The notes under the pieces were generated by a model. It was not told where the DNA came from. It saw only the letters and a list, made by a program, of their open reading frames with translations, and ran no database searches. DNA of 64,000 bases, from NCBI RefSeq assembly GCF_022012395.1, contig NZ_JAKLTQ010000003.1, positions 1 through 64,000 on the forward strand. Direction: 5' to 3'. This document shows, piece by piece, positions 44,982 through 53,843 of the stretch (position 1 is its first letter; each line of letters opens with the position of its first letter). Both the position numbers and the translations under genes were made by a program. Source of the DNA: Arthrobacter hankyongi. Its GTDB lineage: Bacteria; Actinomycetota; Actinomycetes; Actinomycetales; Micrococcaceae.

Positions 44982-46010
44982 TCAGCCGAAGAGCACTGCC
45001 GCCTCGTCGTAGCGTTCCTGTGGCACTTTCTTGATGTTGCCGACCGCTTCCTCAAGGCCGACGTTGAGGATCTCGGTGCCGCGCAGCGAGACCATGGTGC
45101 CCCACAGGCCTTTGGAGGCCGCGTCCACCGATGCCATCCCCAGGCGGGTGGCGAGCACCCGGTCGTAGGCGGTGGGCACGCCGCCTCGCTGGATGTGCCC
45201 GAGCGTGGTGGCCCGGGTTTCCAGCCCGGTGAGCTGTTCGAGCTGCGGGGCGATCCGCTCGCCGATGCCGCCGAGCCGGGGCCGGCCGAAGGCATCGGTG
45301 CCGCGGACCGAGTGCGGCAGCTCCTCGCCGGCGGGCACCCAGCCTTCGGCCACCACCACCAGCGGGGCACGGCCGCGCCGGTGGGCCTCCATCACCCACT
45401 CGACCACCATGTCCATCGACACCTGCTGCTCCGGTATCAGGATCGCGTGGGCGCCGGAGGCCATGCCCGCATGCAGGGCGATCCAGCCGACGTTGCGCCC
45501 CATGACCTCGGCGATCATGCACCGGTGGTGCGACTCGCCGGTGGTCCGCAGCCGGTCGATGGCCTCGGTGGCGATCTGCACCGCAGTGTCGAAGCCGAAG
45601 GTGTAGTCGGTGGCGTCCAGGTCATTGTCGATCGTCTTGGGCACCCCCACGATCGGCAGCCCGGCGTCCGTGAGGTCGCGGGCCCCGGCCAGGGTGCCCT
45701 CGCCGCCGATGGCGATGACGGCGTCGATCCCCAGGTAGGCCAGCGTGTCGCGGATGTTGCGCGCACCCCCGTTCGGACCCTCGCAGGGATTGGTGCGCGA
45801 GGTGCCCAGGATGGTGCCGCCCTGCTTGGAAATGCCGCGCACGCTGTGCCGGGGCAGATCCATCACGTCGCCCTCGACCAGACCCCGCCAGCCGTCCCGG
45901 AAGCCCACGAACTCGTGGCCGTGGGACTTGATGCCCTTCAGCACGGCGCCGCGGATCACCGCGTTCAGGCCCGGGCAGTCGCCTCCGCTGGTCAGAATGC
46001 CGATTCTCAT
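44982..46010 (-). CDS. pfkA: 6-phosphofructokinase
   Basis: 342 aa, group III/actinobacterial type. The nucleotide site has SGGDCPGLNAVIRG at the start and GGEGTLAGA, where Gly after GGE favours ATP over pyrophosphate as donor. VPKTIDNDLDATDYTFGFDTA has the catalytic Asp in TIDND. VMGRNVGWIALHAGMASGAH and LGHIQRGGVPTAYDRVLATR complete it. It commits fructose-6-phosphate to glycolysis. An in-frame ATG ten codons upstream is possible. Confidence 0.93.
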   Translation of the reverse strand: MRIGILTSGGDCPGLNAVIRGAVLKGIKSHGHEFVGFRDGWRGLVEGDVMDLPRHSVRGISKQGGTILGTSRTNPCEGPNGGARNIRDTLAYLGIDAVIAIGGEGTLAGARDLTDAGLPIVGVPKTIDNDLDATDYTFGFDTAVQIATEAIDRLRTTGESHHRCMIAEVMGRNVGWIALHAGMASGAHAILIPEQQVSMDMVVEWVMEAHRRGRAPLVVVAEGWVPAGEELPHSVRGTDAFGRPRLGGIGERIAPQLEQLTGLETRATTLGHIQRGGVPTAYDRVLATRLGMASVDAASKGLWGTMVSLRGTEILNVGLEEAVGNIKKVPQERYDEAAVLFG

Positions 46011-46103
46011 GGAGCTCAACTTTCGTCTTGATGGGGTCAAGGCTGTTGTGGAACGCTCCGTTGGGCCCGTTCCGATTCTATGCGGCGGCGGGAACTGCTG
46101 TCT

Positions 46104-46361
46104 TTACCGGATGCTGCGGCGGCCGGCGGAGACCATCCGCTCCAGGGCGATGCTGCCGTCGTGCCAGGGCAGCAGCAGCCAGACCACCAGATAGGCCCCG
46201 AGGCCCAGCCCGGGAAGCAGGAAGAGCAGCAGCGTGCCGATCCGGACGAGGGTGGGATCCCAGCCGAACTTGGCCGCGATGCCGCCGCAGATTCCAGCGA
46301 CCCACCGGTCGGGGCCGCGCCGGAGCGGAATGGAACGGAGGAACTTGTAGAGGGAATCCAT
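46104..46361 (-). CDS. small PspC-domain membrane protein
   Basis: 85 aa, essentially one PspC domain. RRGPDRWVAGICGGIAAKFG and DPTLVRIGTLLLFLLPGLGLG are the conserved basic and hydrophobic halves, ending in a transmembrane segment with LLPW. PspC-type proteins respond to envelope stress. Its start codon overlaps the stop of the next upstream gene (46361), showing coupling within a three-gene minus-strand cluster. Confidence 0.82.
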   Translation of the reverse strand: MDSLYKFLRSIPLRRGPDRWVAGICGGIAAKFGWDPTLVRIGTLLLFLLPGLGLGAYLVVWLLLPWHDGSIALERMVSAGRRSIR

Positions 46362-46636
46362 CAGATCCTGCTTTCTGTGTCGTCGTAGCCGATCCGGCCT
46401 GCGCCACCGGCCCGGCCGCGGATGAGGCTCACAATACCTGCCCCGACCAGTGCGGCGCCGGACCCGATCAGGAGGGCGATCAGGACGTAACCGAGGTTGA
46501 AGCTGATATTCCACCACAGTCCGGCCAGCACCAGCAGCCCCACGGCGATGGCGACCAGGCCCCAGACGATGGTGCCGGCGCGCGGCCGGGCCGGTGCGGC
46601 CTGGTCCGCGGCGTCATTGCTGAATTCGTAGCTCAT
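46361..46636 (-). CDS. small two-helix membrane protein in the PspC cluster
   Basis: 91 aa. Two transmembrane helices (about 23-43, IVWGLVAIAVGLLVLAGLWW, and 48-68, GYVLIALLIGSGAALVGAGI) lie between a charged N-terminus and a Gly/Arg-rich tail. It resembles the LiaF-type N-terminal membrane part, without an extracellular domain. It is coupled to the small PspC gene by overlapping stop and start, and is 10 bp from the larger PspC gene. Confidence 0.75.
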   Translation of the reverse strand: MSYEFSNDAADQAAPARPRAGTIVWGLVAIAVGLLVLAGLWWNISFNLGYVLIALLIGSGAALVGAGIVSLIRGRAGGAGRIGYDDTESRI

Positions 46637-46646
46637 GGTGACTCTC

Positions 46647-48032
46647 CTATCCCTGCGGCGCCGTCGACGCCGGGCCTTCGATGATGTCCACGTTGCTCAT
46701 CGCGCCCCGGATCTGCAGGATCATCGCCGGTGCGGAGCCGTGGTTGTCGTTGAGTGTGATGTCCACCGGGCGCCAGAGTCCCGAGCTGCTGCCGCTGTCC
46801 TGTGCGGTGGTGTACTCGATGTTGCCCAGGGCCAGCTCGGAGCGGACCTCGACTTCGGTACCGCGGGGGATGATGACCTGCACGGAGGCCGCGGCGGTAT
46901 TGATCGGCACGACGGCGGGCGCCTGCGGGGTTCCGCGCAGGCCGGTCAGGTCGATGGTGCCCTGCCCTGCGGCAACGCTGTAGCCGTCGGCGGCAGCCTG
47001 CCCGCCCGTGGTGTTCCAACTGGTCCTGGTGCCCACCACGAAGCTGGAGGTCTGCCACTGCGCCGCGGCGCTGCTGAGCAGCGTGGCCACCAGCCCGACG
47101 GCGGCCAGGAAGCCCAGGACTCCGGAGCTGCGGCCGCGGAGACCGGCGACGACGATGCCGATGCCCAGGCTGACCAGCACGACGGCCGCGACCACCGGGA
47201 TGAGCGCCCGGCCCAGGTCCAGCACCTGTGCCGCGTTCAGGGCAAGCACGAGCCCGCCCAGCAGCATCGCGGCTCCGAGGGTGACCGCCACTGCCGCGCC
47301 CGAGGGGCCGCGGTGCACCGGCTTCACCGGCCGGACTTTGGTGTAGGCGGCCGGCGGCGGCAGGTACGGGCCGTAGCCGGCCGGATCCTCTGGGTAGGCA
47401 GGGCCGGCCGTGGCGGGAAACGCCGTGTCGGCGGCGGCTGCCGGAAACGCGGTATCGGCGGCGGCAGACGGCGGGACTTGACCGCCGCCGGTTCCCGGAC
47501 GGGACCTGCGGGCGCTGGTGGTGAGCCAGAGCACCACGAATATGACGGCCCCTACCCACAGCAGGGTCCAGACCACGCCGCTGAAATCCCAGTCCAGGCC
47601 AAACAGGCCGAAGGGGCGGTTGAACACGCCCAGCACGGTGAAGATGACCGCGCCGGTCATCCCCGAACTCCAGTGGCCGCGGCCGGCTTCCTCCGCGTGG
47701 ATGCGGCCGTCCGGCTCCGGCAGCAGCGCCCAGGCCGCACCGTAGAGCAGCACGCCCACGCCGCCGAAGACGGCCAGCAGGATAAACAGGCCGCGGACCA
47801 GGACCGGGTCCAGTCCGATGCGCCCGGCCACGCCGGCCGCCACGCCGCCGAGCCAGCGGTCCTCGCTGCGCACGACGCCGAGGTTCCGCAGCCAGGCGAA
47901 GAAGCTGTTGCCGGCCGCCGGTGGGGGCGCGGCGCCCTGCCGGACGCCGTCGTGCGCCGGAGCTGCGGAAGGTTCGCCGGCAGAAGGCCCGGACGAATGC
48001 CCGGAAGAATTGTCGGTAGGTTCTGTGGTCAT
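46647..48032 (-). CDS. PspC-domain membrane protein with LiaF-like extracytoplasmic domain
   Basis: 461 aa. A disordered cytoplasmic start (1-45) precedes a PspC domain (about 50-110; SEDRWLGGVAAGVAGRIGLD). A second hydrophobic block, then a Pro/Ala linker with a tandem AADTAFPA repeat, then three more helices (about 240-325) follow. The C-terminus (330-461) is beta-rich, with VQVIIPRGTEVEVRSELALG and VDITLNDNHGSA, like the LiaF/DUF4097 domain. LiaF-type proteins restrain a paired kinase, and here a PspC-kinase is encoded divergently 124 bp away. Confidence 0.85.
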   Translation of the reverse strand: MTTEPTDNSSGHSSGPSAGEPSAAPAHDGVRQGAAPPPAAGNSFFAWLRNLGVVRSEDRWLGGVAAGVAGRIGLDPVLVRGLFILLAVFGGVGVLLYGAAWALLPEPDGRIHAEEAGRGHWSSGMTGAVIFTVLGVFNRPFGLFGLDWDFSGVVWTLLWVGAVIFVVLWLTTSARRSRPGTGGGQVPPSAAADTAFPAAAADTAFPATAGPAYPEDPAGYGPYLPPPAAYTKVRPVKPVHRGPSGAAVAVTLGAAMLLGGLVLALNAAQVLDLGRALIPVVAAVVLVSLGIGIVVAGLRGRSSGVLGFLAAVGLVATLLSSAAAQWQTSSFVVGTRTSWNTTGGQAAADGYSVAAGQGTIDLTGLRGTPQAPAVVPINTAAASVQVIIPRGTEVEVRSELALGNIEYTTAQDSGSSSGLWRPVDITLNDNHGSAPAMILQIRGAMSNVDIIEGPASTAPQG

Positions 48033-48156
48033 GCTTCGATCCTGCCAAGGCCGGCCGGGCCGCAGTATCAGGACATACCCTGATGCTGCCCTGAGCCTGC
48101 CCCTGAATCGGCCCGCCGCGTGCCCCGGCCGGTCCGCGACATGCTTGGATTAACCC

Positions 48157-49449
48157 ATGCGTGAACCTTTGGTCCGGTCCGATGCGCGCGTCATCGCCGG
48201 CGTGTGCGGCGGCCTGGCCCGCCATCTGGGCATCTCGACGACGGTCTGCCGGCTGGGCGTGACCGCGCTCACGCTTGTCGGCGGTGCCGGGATCCTGCTC
48301 TACGTCTGGCTCTGGCTGCTGGTGCCGACGGCAGAGGAGTACGCGCGCAACGGCGCGCGCAGCTTCGATCCGCGCCGGCTCGGCTCCCTCCCGGCAGCGG
48401 TACAGCGGGACTTCGCCCGCGGCTTCGGCCGCGGGCCGGGTCCGGACGCGGCCGACGGTTCCGCCGGAGCGCAGCTGTTCCGCCCCGGTACCCGGGAAAT
48501 CGCCATCGGCGGGGCGCTGCTGCTGGCCGCCGCCGCCGTCGTCCTGCAGATGGCCGGGGTCAACGTGGCCTGGGGTACCTGGCTGCCGCTGCTGGCCATC
48601 GCCGGCGGGGCCGTGATTGCCTGGATGCAGCTGGACGACGCGCGCCGGACCGAGGTGATGGACCGGGCCGGTGCCACCGGCACCCAGGGCGTGGCCCGGC
48701 TGGTGGCCGGGCTGGTGCTGGTCGTCGTCGGGATCTTCCCCCTGGTCTCCGGCACGGGCAGCCTCGAGCAGATGTGGCATGCCATGCTGGCGGCCCTGGC
48801 CATGCTGGCGGGCGTGCTGCTGGTGCTGGCGCCCTGGGTGCTGAAGTACTGGCGGGACCTGGAAACCGAACGTAGCGGACGCGTCCGCGAGCAGGAGCGG
48901 GCCGAAATCGCGGCCCACCTGCATGACTCTGTGCTGCAGACGCTGGCGCTGATCCAGAACCGGGCCTCCTCGGAGCAGGATGTGACCCGGCTGGCCCGCG
49001 CACAGGAACGGGAGCTGCGCGAGTGGCTCTACCGCGACCGGCGCCAGGAACAGGGCAACCTGGTGGACCGGATCAAGGCCGTGGCGGCGGACGTCGAGGA
49101 CACCTACGGGCATCCCGTGCAGGTGGTTGCGGTGGGGGACGCGGCGATGACACCCCGGCACGAGGCGCTGGTGCAGGCCACCCGCGAGGCCGTGCAGAAC
49201 GCGGCCAAGCATGCCGGTGGCACGGTTTCGGTCTACCTGGAGGCGACGCCCGCGCGCAGCGAGGTCTTCGTCCGCGACCGCGGCCCCGGCTTCGAACTGG
49301 CCCAGGTCCCGCCGGACCGCCTCGGGGTGCGCGAGTCGCTGATCGGGCGGATGGAACGCCATGGCGGCTCGGCGCGGATCCGCAATACGGGCAACGGCAC
49401 CGAGGTGGAACTGCGCCTCGACCATGTGGAGGAAGGAACAACGCAATGA
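48157..49449 (+). CDS. sensor histidine kinase with N-terminal PspC domain
   Basis: 430 aa. The PspC domain (1-60, LVRSDARVIAGVCGGLARHL) is fused to a membrane region with three to four further helices (115-230). The HisKA_3 dimerisation domain has AEIAAHLHDSVLQTLALIQN, in which H256 is the likely phospho-acceptor of the NarL-type kinases. The HATPase domain has EAVQNAAKHAGGTVSVYLEA and RDRGPGFELAQVP. No extracellular sensor domain is seen, so it probably senses the membrane state through PspC, as in LiaS-like envelope-stress systems. It overlaps the response regulator by 4 bp. Confidence 0.92.
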   Translation: MREPLVRSDARVIAGVCGGLARHLGISTTVCRLGVTALTLVGGAGILLYVWLWLLVPTAEEYARNGARSFDPRRLGSLPAAVQRDFARGFGRGPGPDAADGSAGAQLFRPGTREIAIGGALLLAAAAVVLQMAGVNVAWGTWLPLLAIAGGAVIAWMQLDDARRTEVMDRAGATGTQGVARLVAGLVLVVVGIFPLVSGTGSLEQMWHAMLAALAMLAGVLLVLAPWVLKYWRDLETERSGRVREQERAEIAAHLHDSVLQTLALIQNRASSEQDVTRLARAQERELREWLYRDRRQEQGNLVDRIKAVAADVEDTYGHPVQVVAVGDAAMTPRHEALVQATREAVQNAAKHAGGTVSVYLEATPARSEVFVRDRGPGFELAQVPPDRLGVRESLIGRMERHGGSARIRNTGNGTEVELRLDHVEEGTTQ

Positions 49450-50096
49450 CCGAACCCATCAGCATCGTGGTGGTGGATGACCATGCCATCTTCCGGTCCG
49501 GCCTCAAGGCGGACCTGGACGGCCGGATGCAGGTGGTGGCCGAGGCGGCCACCGTGGAGGAGGCCATCACGGCCATCCACCGGCACACCCCGGCCGTGGT
49601 GCTGCTGGATGTCCACCTGCCCGGCGGCCGCGGCGGCGGCGGAGCGGAGGTGGTGGCAGGCTGCGCTGACCTGCTGGGCAGCACCCGGTTCCTGGCCCTG
49701 AGCGTGTCCGATTCGGCCGAGGACGTGGTGTCGGTGATCCGGGCCGGGGCCCGGGGCTACGTCACCAAGACGGTCTCCGGCGCGGAAATTTCCGACGCCG
49801 TCGTCCGCGTCGCCGGCGGCGACGCGGCGTTCTCGCCCCGACTGGCAGGCTTTGTGCTCGATGCCTTCGGCACCGCGGCGGTGGCGGCCGTGGACGACGA
49901 GCTGGACAAGCTCTCCGCCCGGGAGCTGGAGGTGATGCGGCTGATCGCCCGCGGCTACAGCTACAAGGAGGTGGCCAAGGAACTGTTCATCTCCATCAAG
50001 ACGGTCGAAACGCACGTCTCGGCGGTGCTGCGCAAGCTCCAGCTCTCGTCCCGGCACGAGCTGACCCGCTGGGCGGTGGACCGCCGGATCCTCTGA
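49446..50096 (+). CDS. NarL/LuxR-family response regulator
   Basis: 216 aa from ATG 49446 (ATGA overlap with the kinase). The receiver domain shows VVVDDHAIFRSGLKADL, phospho-Asp55 in VVLLDVHLPGG, and the Lys in GYVTKTVSG. The LuxR-type helix-turn-helix (about 150-210) has LSARELEVMRLIARGYSYKE and ISIKTVETHVSAVLRKLQL. It is the output partner of the PspC-kinase and a likely regulator of the divergent PspC cluster, given the shared promoter region. Confidence 0.94.
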   Translation: MTEPISIVVVDDHAIFRSGLKADLDGRMQVVAEAATVEEAITAIHRHTPAVVLLDVHLPGGRGGGGAEVVAGCADLLGSTRFLALSVSDSAEDVVSVIRAGARGYVTKTVSGAEISDAVVRVAGGDAAFSPRLAGFVLDAFGTAAVAAVDDELDKLSARELEVMRLIARGYSYKEVAKELFISIKTVETHVSAVLRKLQLSSRHELTRWAVDRRIL

Positions 50097-50099
50097 TGC

Positions 50100-50127
50100 C
50101 CGCGGGCCCGCCCCGGCGGGCCCGCGG
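50100..50127. terminator. bidirectional terminator
   Basis: CCGCGGGCCCGCC and GGCGGGCCCGCGG form a perfect 13-bp stem around CC, between the convergent response-regulator and aminotransferase genes. Confidence 0.75.
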
Positions 50128-50151
50128 ACTGTGCACGCTGGGGCGGCAGTG

Positions 50152-51372
50152 TTACTTGGCCGTGCCGAGGAACTCCTGCAGGCGGCCGACGCCGGTGGCC
50201 AGGTCCTCGTCGCCCAGGGCGTAGGACAGCCGGAGGTAGCCGGACGGGCCGAAGGCTTCGCCGGGCACCACGGCCACTTCCACCGTGTCCAGGATCAGGG
50301 CGGCCAGCTCCGCCGAGGTGGCCGGCCGCACCGTGCCGTTCGGGGTGCTGAATTCCTTGTTCAGCAGGGCACGGACGTCGGCGTAGGCGTAGAACGCGCC
50401 CTTCGGCGTCGGGCAGTCCACCCCTTCGATCGCGTTGAGCGCGCTGACTATGGCCTTGCGCCGGCGGTCGAAGGCCACTTTCATCTCGTCCACCGCGGTC
50501 AGCGGTCCGGCCACGGCGGCCAGGGCGGCCATCTGCGAAACATTGGACACGTTGGAGGTGGCGTGCGACTGCAGGTTTGTGGCCGCCTTGATGACATCCT
50601 GCGGGCCGATCATCCAGCCCACCCGCCAGCCGGTCATGGCGTAGGTCTTGGCCACGCCGTTGAGGATGACCACCTTGTCGCCCAGTTCCGGCACCGCGGT
50701 GGCGATGGAGGTGAACGGCATGCCGTCGTAGGTCAGGTGCTCGTAGATCTCGTCGGTCACCACCCACAGGCCCTTGGCCGCGGCCCACTGGCCGATCTCG
50801 CGCACCTGCTCCGGCGAATACACCGCGCCGGTGGGGTTGGACGGGGAGACGAAGAGCAGGATCTTGGTCCGCTCGGTCAGGGCGGCCTCCAACTGGTCCA
50901 CGGTGACCAGATAACCCTGCTCGGGGCCGGCGAAGACCTCCACCGGGACGCCGCCGGCCAGCCGGATCGCTTCCGGGTAGGTGGTCCAGAACGGGGTCGG
51001 CAGCAGCACCTCGTCGCCCGGATCCAGCAGGGTGGCGAAGGACTCGTAGACCGCCTGCTTGCCGCCGTTGGTGACCAGGACCTGCGCCGGCTCAGCCTGG
51101 TAGCCCGAATCGCGCAGCGTCTTCGCGGCGATCGCCTGCTTCAGCTCGGGCAGGCCGCCGGCGGGGGAGTAGCGGTGGAACCTCGGCTGACGGGCCGCCT
51201 CGATGGCGGCCTCGACGATGTAGCCGGGGGTGGGAAAATCCGGTTCGCCGGCGCCAAAGCCGATCACGGGGCGCCCGGCGGCCTTCAGGGCCTTTGCCTT
51301 GGCGTCCACGGCCAGGGTGGCCGATTCGGCGATGGAAGCGATCCGCTGCGAAATGCGCGCTGGGGCAGGCAT
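50152..51372 (-). CDS. aspC: class I aspartate aminotransferase
   Basis: 406 aa from the ATG at 51372. Fold-type I PLP enzyme: [19 protein letters not shown] at the N-terminus, [11 protein letters not shown] (PLP contact), the PLP lysine K242 in [17 protein letters not shown], and the carboxylate-binding Arg in GYLRLSYAL. It transfers the amino group between aspartate and glutamate; related actinobacterial enzymes also act on aromatic or N-succinyl-diaminopimelate substrates. In other actinobacteria this gene precedes secE, as it does here with tRNA-Trp between. Confidence 0.92.
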   Translation of the reverse strand: MPAPARISQRIASIAESATLAVDAKAKALKAAGRPVIGFGAGEPDFPTPGYIVEAAIEAARQPRFHRYSPAGGLPELKQAIAAKTLRDSGYQAEPAQVLVTNGGKQAVYESFATLLDPGDEVLLPTPFWTTYPEAIRLAGGVPVEVFAGPEQGYLVTVDQLEAALTERTKILLFVSPSNPTGAVYSPEQVREIGQWAAAKGLWVVTDEIYEHLTYDGMPFTSIATAVPELGDKVVILNGVAKTYAMTGWRVGWMIGPQDVIKAATNLQSHATSNVSNVSQMAALAAVAGPLTAVDEMKVAFDRRRKAIVSALNAIEGVDCPTPKGAFYAYADVRALLNKEFSTPNGTVRPATSAELAALILDTVEVAVVPGEAFGPSGYLRLSYALGDEDLATGVGRLQEFLGTAK

Positions 51373-51698
51373 GGGAGTCCTGTCTGTGAAGTGGAGCGTG
51401 GTCAGCAATCAGTCTAGCGAGCGGGACGGCCTAGCCCCCGCTGTTTCCTGCGCTGCTGCCGCGCCGCGGCGCTGCTCAGGCGCGGCGCGGCCGCCGCGGT
51501 GGGCAGCATCCGGTGCAGAACTCGTGCATAATGGAGAGTCGCCGCCTCCCGGTCGGGAACCGGAGGCGGCGGAAGCGGACGGAGGTCCGGTTCGACGTCG
51601 GGGCCAACCTGAAGTACACTTGATCTCCGGTGCTGAAAACGCCATGCTGGTCCGTGCCCCTGACAGGGCCCACGGATGCCGGCAGGCAGTGCATCCCT
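51373..51698 (+). other. intergenic region upstream of tRNA-Trp with promoter and hairpin
   Basis: 326 bp without a gene. A hairpin at 51541-51570 pairs GCCGCCTCC with GGAGGCGGC and includes an inner GGT/ACC. A possible promoter for tRNA-Trp has -35 TTCGAC (51591-51596), an 18-nt spacer and -10 TACACT (51615-51620). The region must also carry the aspC promoter on the minus strand, which I could not pick out. Confidence 0.45.
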
Positions 51699-51771
51699 AG
51701 GGTAGTGGCGCAATTGGTAGCGCAGCGGTCTCCAAAACCGCAGGTTGCAGGTTCGAGTCCTGTCTGCCCTG
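51699..51771 (+). tRNA. tRNA-Trp (CCA)
   Basis: Acceptor AGGGTAG/CTGCCCT with G discriminator, D-arm TGGCGCAATTGGTAGCGCA, anticodon CCA at 51732-51734 in GCGGTCTCCAAAACCGC, T-arm GCAGGTTCGAGTCCTGT. CCA is not encoded. A single tRNA-Trp just before secE is the standard actinobacterial order. Confidence 0.95.
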
Positions 51772-51912
51772 CGCATCACCGTCGTCAGCGCGGTAGAGCA
51801 GCAGAAGCGCGACCGGCATTCGGCGTCAGCCGCCGCCGGTCGGGCAACGAATCGGGCAGAGCCGGAGGTAATCGTCCGGTGGCTGCCCTGGACCAGATGA
51901 GTGAGGCATGGG

Positions 51913-52182
51913 TTGACCGAGACGGCCGCCAGTAGCTCCAAGGGGAGTCCCTCGGGCGGAAAGTCCGGCAAGCGCGGATTCTTCGCCGGCATCGCGCTCT
52001 TCGTCCGCCAGGTGATCGCCGAACTCAAGAAGGTTGTCACCCCCACCCGCAAGGAACTGCTCAACTACACGCTGGTCGTGATCGGCTTCGTGATCGTCAT
52101 GATGCTGATCGTGACGGCACTGGATCTGGTGTTCGGTCAGGCTGCATTCTTCATTTTCGGTGACGGTGTACCTGAACAGTAG
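51913..52182 (+). CDS. secE: preprotein translocase subunit SecE
   Basis: 89 aa, with TTG 51913 chosen as start because TGAGG sits 6 bp upstream and the sequence then begins (M)TETAASSS like its relatives; GTG 51901 would add four residues. After a polar start, FVRQVIAELKKVVTPTRKEL is the conserved amphipathic helix that clamps SecY. One transmembrane helix follows (NYTLVVIGFVIVMMLIVTAL). It is an essential part of SecYEG. nusG lies 97 bp downstream. Confidence 0.94.
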   Translation: MTETAASSSKGSPSGGKSGKRGFFAGIALFVRQVIAELKKVVTPTRKELLNYTLVVIGFVIVMMLIVTALDLVFGQAAFFIFGDGVPEQ

Positions 52183-52279
52183 CGCCCCTTGCCTGACGCC
52201 GTGCCGGCTGGCCGCCAGCGGTACGGCATCCCGCGGGCCACGCGAATCTACAGAGCTGAAGAAGAAAGCAGGAAGCTAA

Positions 52280-53149
52280 GTGTCCGACCAGGAACTCGAA
52301 TCCCGGAATCCCGAAGAGAACCCGGATCTGGAAGCCGAGGAGCAGGTTACCGTGACCGGCACCGAAGAGGTGCCGGCTTCCGTCGTTGCAGAGCCTGACG
52401 CCGCCCACGACGCCGACACTGCCATCGAGGCCGACGCCGACGAGGCCACCATCGCCGCCGGTTCCGGCGACGAGGCCGGGACGGACGAGGAGCCGGAAGA
52501 GGCCTCCGAGCCTGCCGCTGAAGCGGCCGCGGAGCCGGCCGTCGAGGAAGATCCGCTGGAGGCTTTCCGCACCAAGCTGCGCCGCCAGCCCGGCGACTGG
52601 TACGTCATCCACTCCTACGCCGGCTACGAAAACCGTGTGAAGGTCAATCTGGAGACCCGCATCCAGACCCTGAACATGGAGGACTACATCTTCGAGATCC
52701 AGGTCCCCATGGAAGAGGTCGTGGAGATCAAGAACACCACGCGCAAGATCGTGAACCGGGTGCGCATCCCCGGCTACGTGCTGGTCCGCATGGACCTGAC
52801 GGACGCCTCCTGGGGCGCCGTCCGGCATACCCCGGGCGTCACCGGGTTCGTCGGCAATGCGCACAACCCGGTGCCGCTGAGCCTGAACGAGGTGTTCTCC
52901 ATGCTGGAGCACACCGTGGCAGCCCCGGCCGCGGCCGGCAAGCCCGCCAAGGCAGCCGCGGCGGCCCCGGTCTCGGTGGACTTCGAGATCGGCGAGTCCG
53001 TCACCGTCAACGACGGCCCGTTCGAGACGCTGCCGGCAACGATCTCCGAGATCAAGCCGGAATCCCAGCAGCTGGTGGTCCTGGTCACCATCTTCGAGCG
53101 CGAAACACCGGTGACCCTGTCCTTCAGCCAGGTCACCAAGCTCCAGTAG
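52280..53149 (+). CDS. nusG: transcription termination/antitermination factor NusG
   Basis: 289 aa, about 100 longer than E. coli NusG because of an acidic, Ala/Glu/Asp-rich N-terminal extension (1-100). The NGN domain begins [20 protein letters not shown] (about 106) and includes [13 protein letters not shown] and TPGVTGFVG. The KOW domain is at about 235-289 ([19 protein letters not shown]). An Ala/Pro linker separates the two. NusG binds RNA polymerase and couples it to Rho or the ribosome. The extension is usual in actinobacteria but differs in length and sequence between species. Confidence 0.95.
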   Translation: MSDQELESRNPEENPDLEAEEQVTVTGTEEVPASVVAEPDAAHDADTAIEADADEATIAAGSGDEAGTDEEPEEASEPAAEAAAEPAVEEDPLEAFRTKLRRQPGDWYVIHSYAGYENRVKVNLETRIQTLNMEDYIFEIQVPMEEVVEIKNTTRKIVNRVRIPGYVLVRMDLTDASWGAVRHTPGVTGFVGNAHNPVPLSLNEVFSMLEHTVAAPAAAGKPAKAAAAAPVSVDFEIGESVTVNDGPFETLPATISEIKPESQQLVVLVTIFERETPVTLSFSQVTKLQ

Positions 53150-53275
53150 CCGCAGACTTCGCGCAGACCGGTGTCGCTTTAGCCGGGACTGTGCGGGCGG
53201 CCGCCACGCCATGGCGGCCAACCACCGCAGGTACGCTCCTGTGCCCGCGGTACGCATTTGAGAGAAGGACCCGAT

Positions 53276-53707
53276 ATGGCCCCCAAGAAAAAGGTCACCG
53301 GCCTCATCAAGCTCCAGATCCAGGCAGGCGCCGCCAACCCGGCACCTCCGATCGGCCCGGCGCTTGGTCAGCACGGTGTCAACATCATGGAATTCTGCAA
53401 GGCATACAACGCCGCCACGGAATCCCAGCGCGGCAACGTGATCCCGGTGGAGATCACGGTCTACGAAGACCGTTCGTTCACCTTCGTCACCAAGACGCCT
53501 CCGGCCGCCGAGCTGATCAAGAAGGCTGCCGGCGTGCAGAAGGGCTCGGCCACTCCGCACACCGTCAAGGTTGCCAAGCTGACCCAGGCGCAGGTCGAGG
53601 AAATCGCCAGCACCAAGATGGAAGACCTCAACGCCAACGACATCAAGGCTGCGGCCAAGATCATCGCCGGCACCGCCCGTTCCATGGGCATCACCGTCGA
53701 GGGCTAA
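53276..53707 (+). CDS. rplK: 50S ribosomal protein L11
   Basis: 143 aa, starting [40 protein letters not shown] is the invariant L11 N-terminal block, and [20 protein letters not shown] and [15 protein letters not shown] form the rRNA-binding domain. It binds 23S rRNA at the GTPase centre, the thiostrepton site. The start at ATG 53276 is preceded by AGAAGGA. It is followed 136 bp later by rplA. Confidence 0.97.
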
Positions 53708-53843
53708 TTACCCCGCCGGCAGGACAAAGCAAGACAAAACCCAATTACGACGGCGAGTTCCGCCACCCAAGGTGGCATCCGGCGTCGTTGTGGCAGGGCC
53801 GGGCGCGGTCCGTAGACCACAACTGCACAAGGAGAAAAAGCAG

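Noticed and set aside
46633-49446. A 937-codon open frame on the minus strand across the PspC genes and the kinase
   Set aside because: It runs antisense to the PspC-kinase and out of frame with the minus-strand PspC genes. The translation is Gln/His/Pro-rich low complexity, typical of GC-rich shadow frames.
48157-50096. NarXL-type nitrate-sensing system controlling the nar operon
   Set aside because: The kinase has a PspC domain and no periplasmic nitrate-binding region, and the neighbours are PspC proteins. NarL-family membership of the regulator alone does not imply nitrate sensing.
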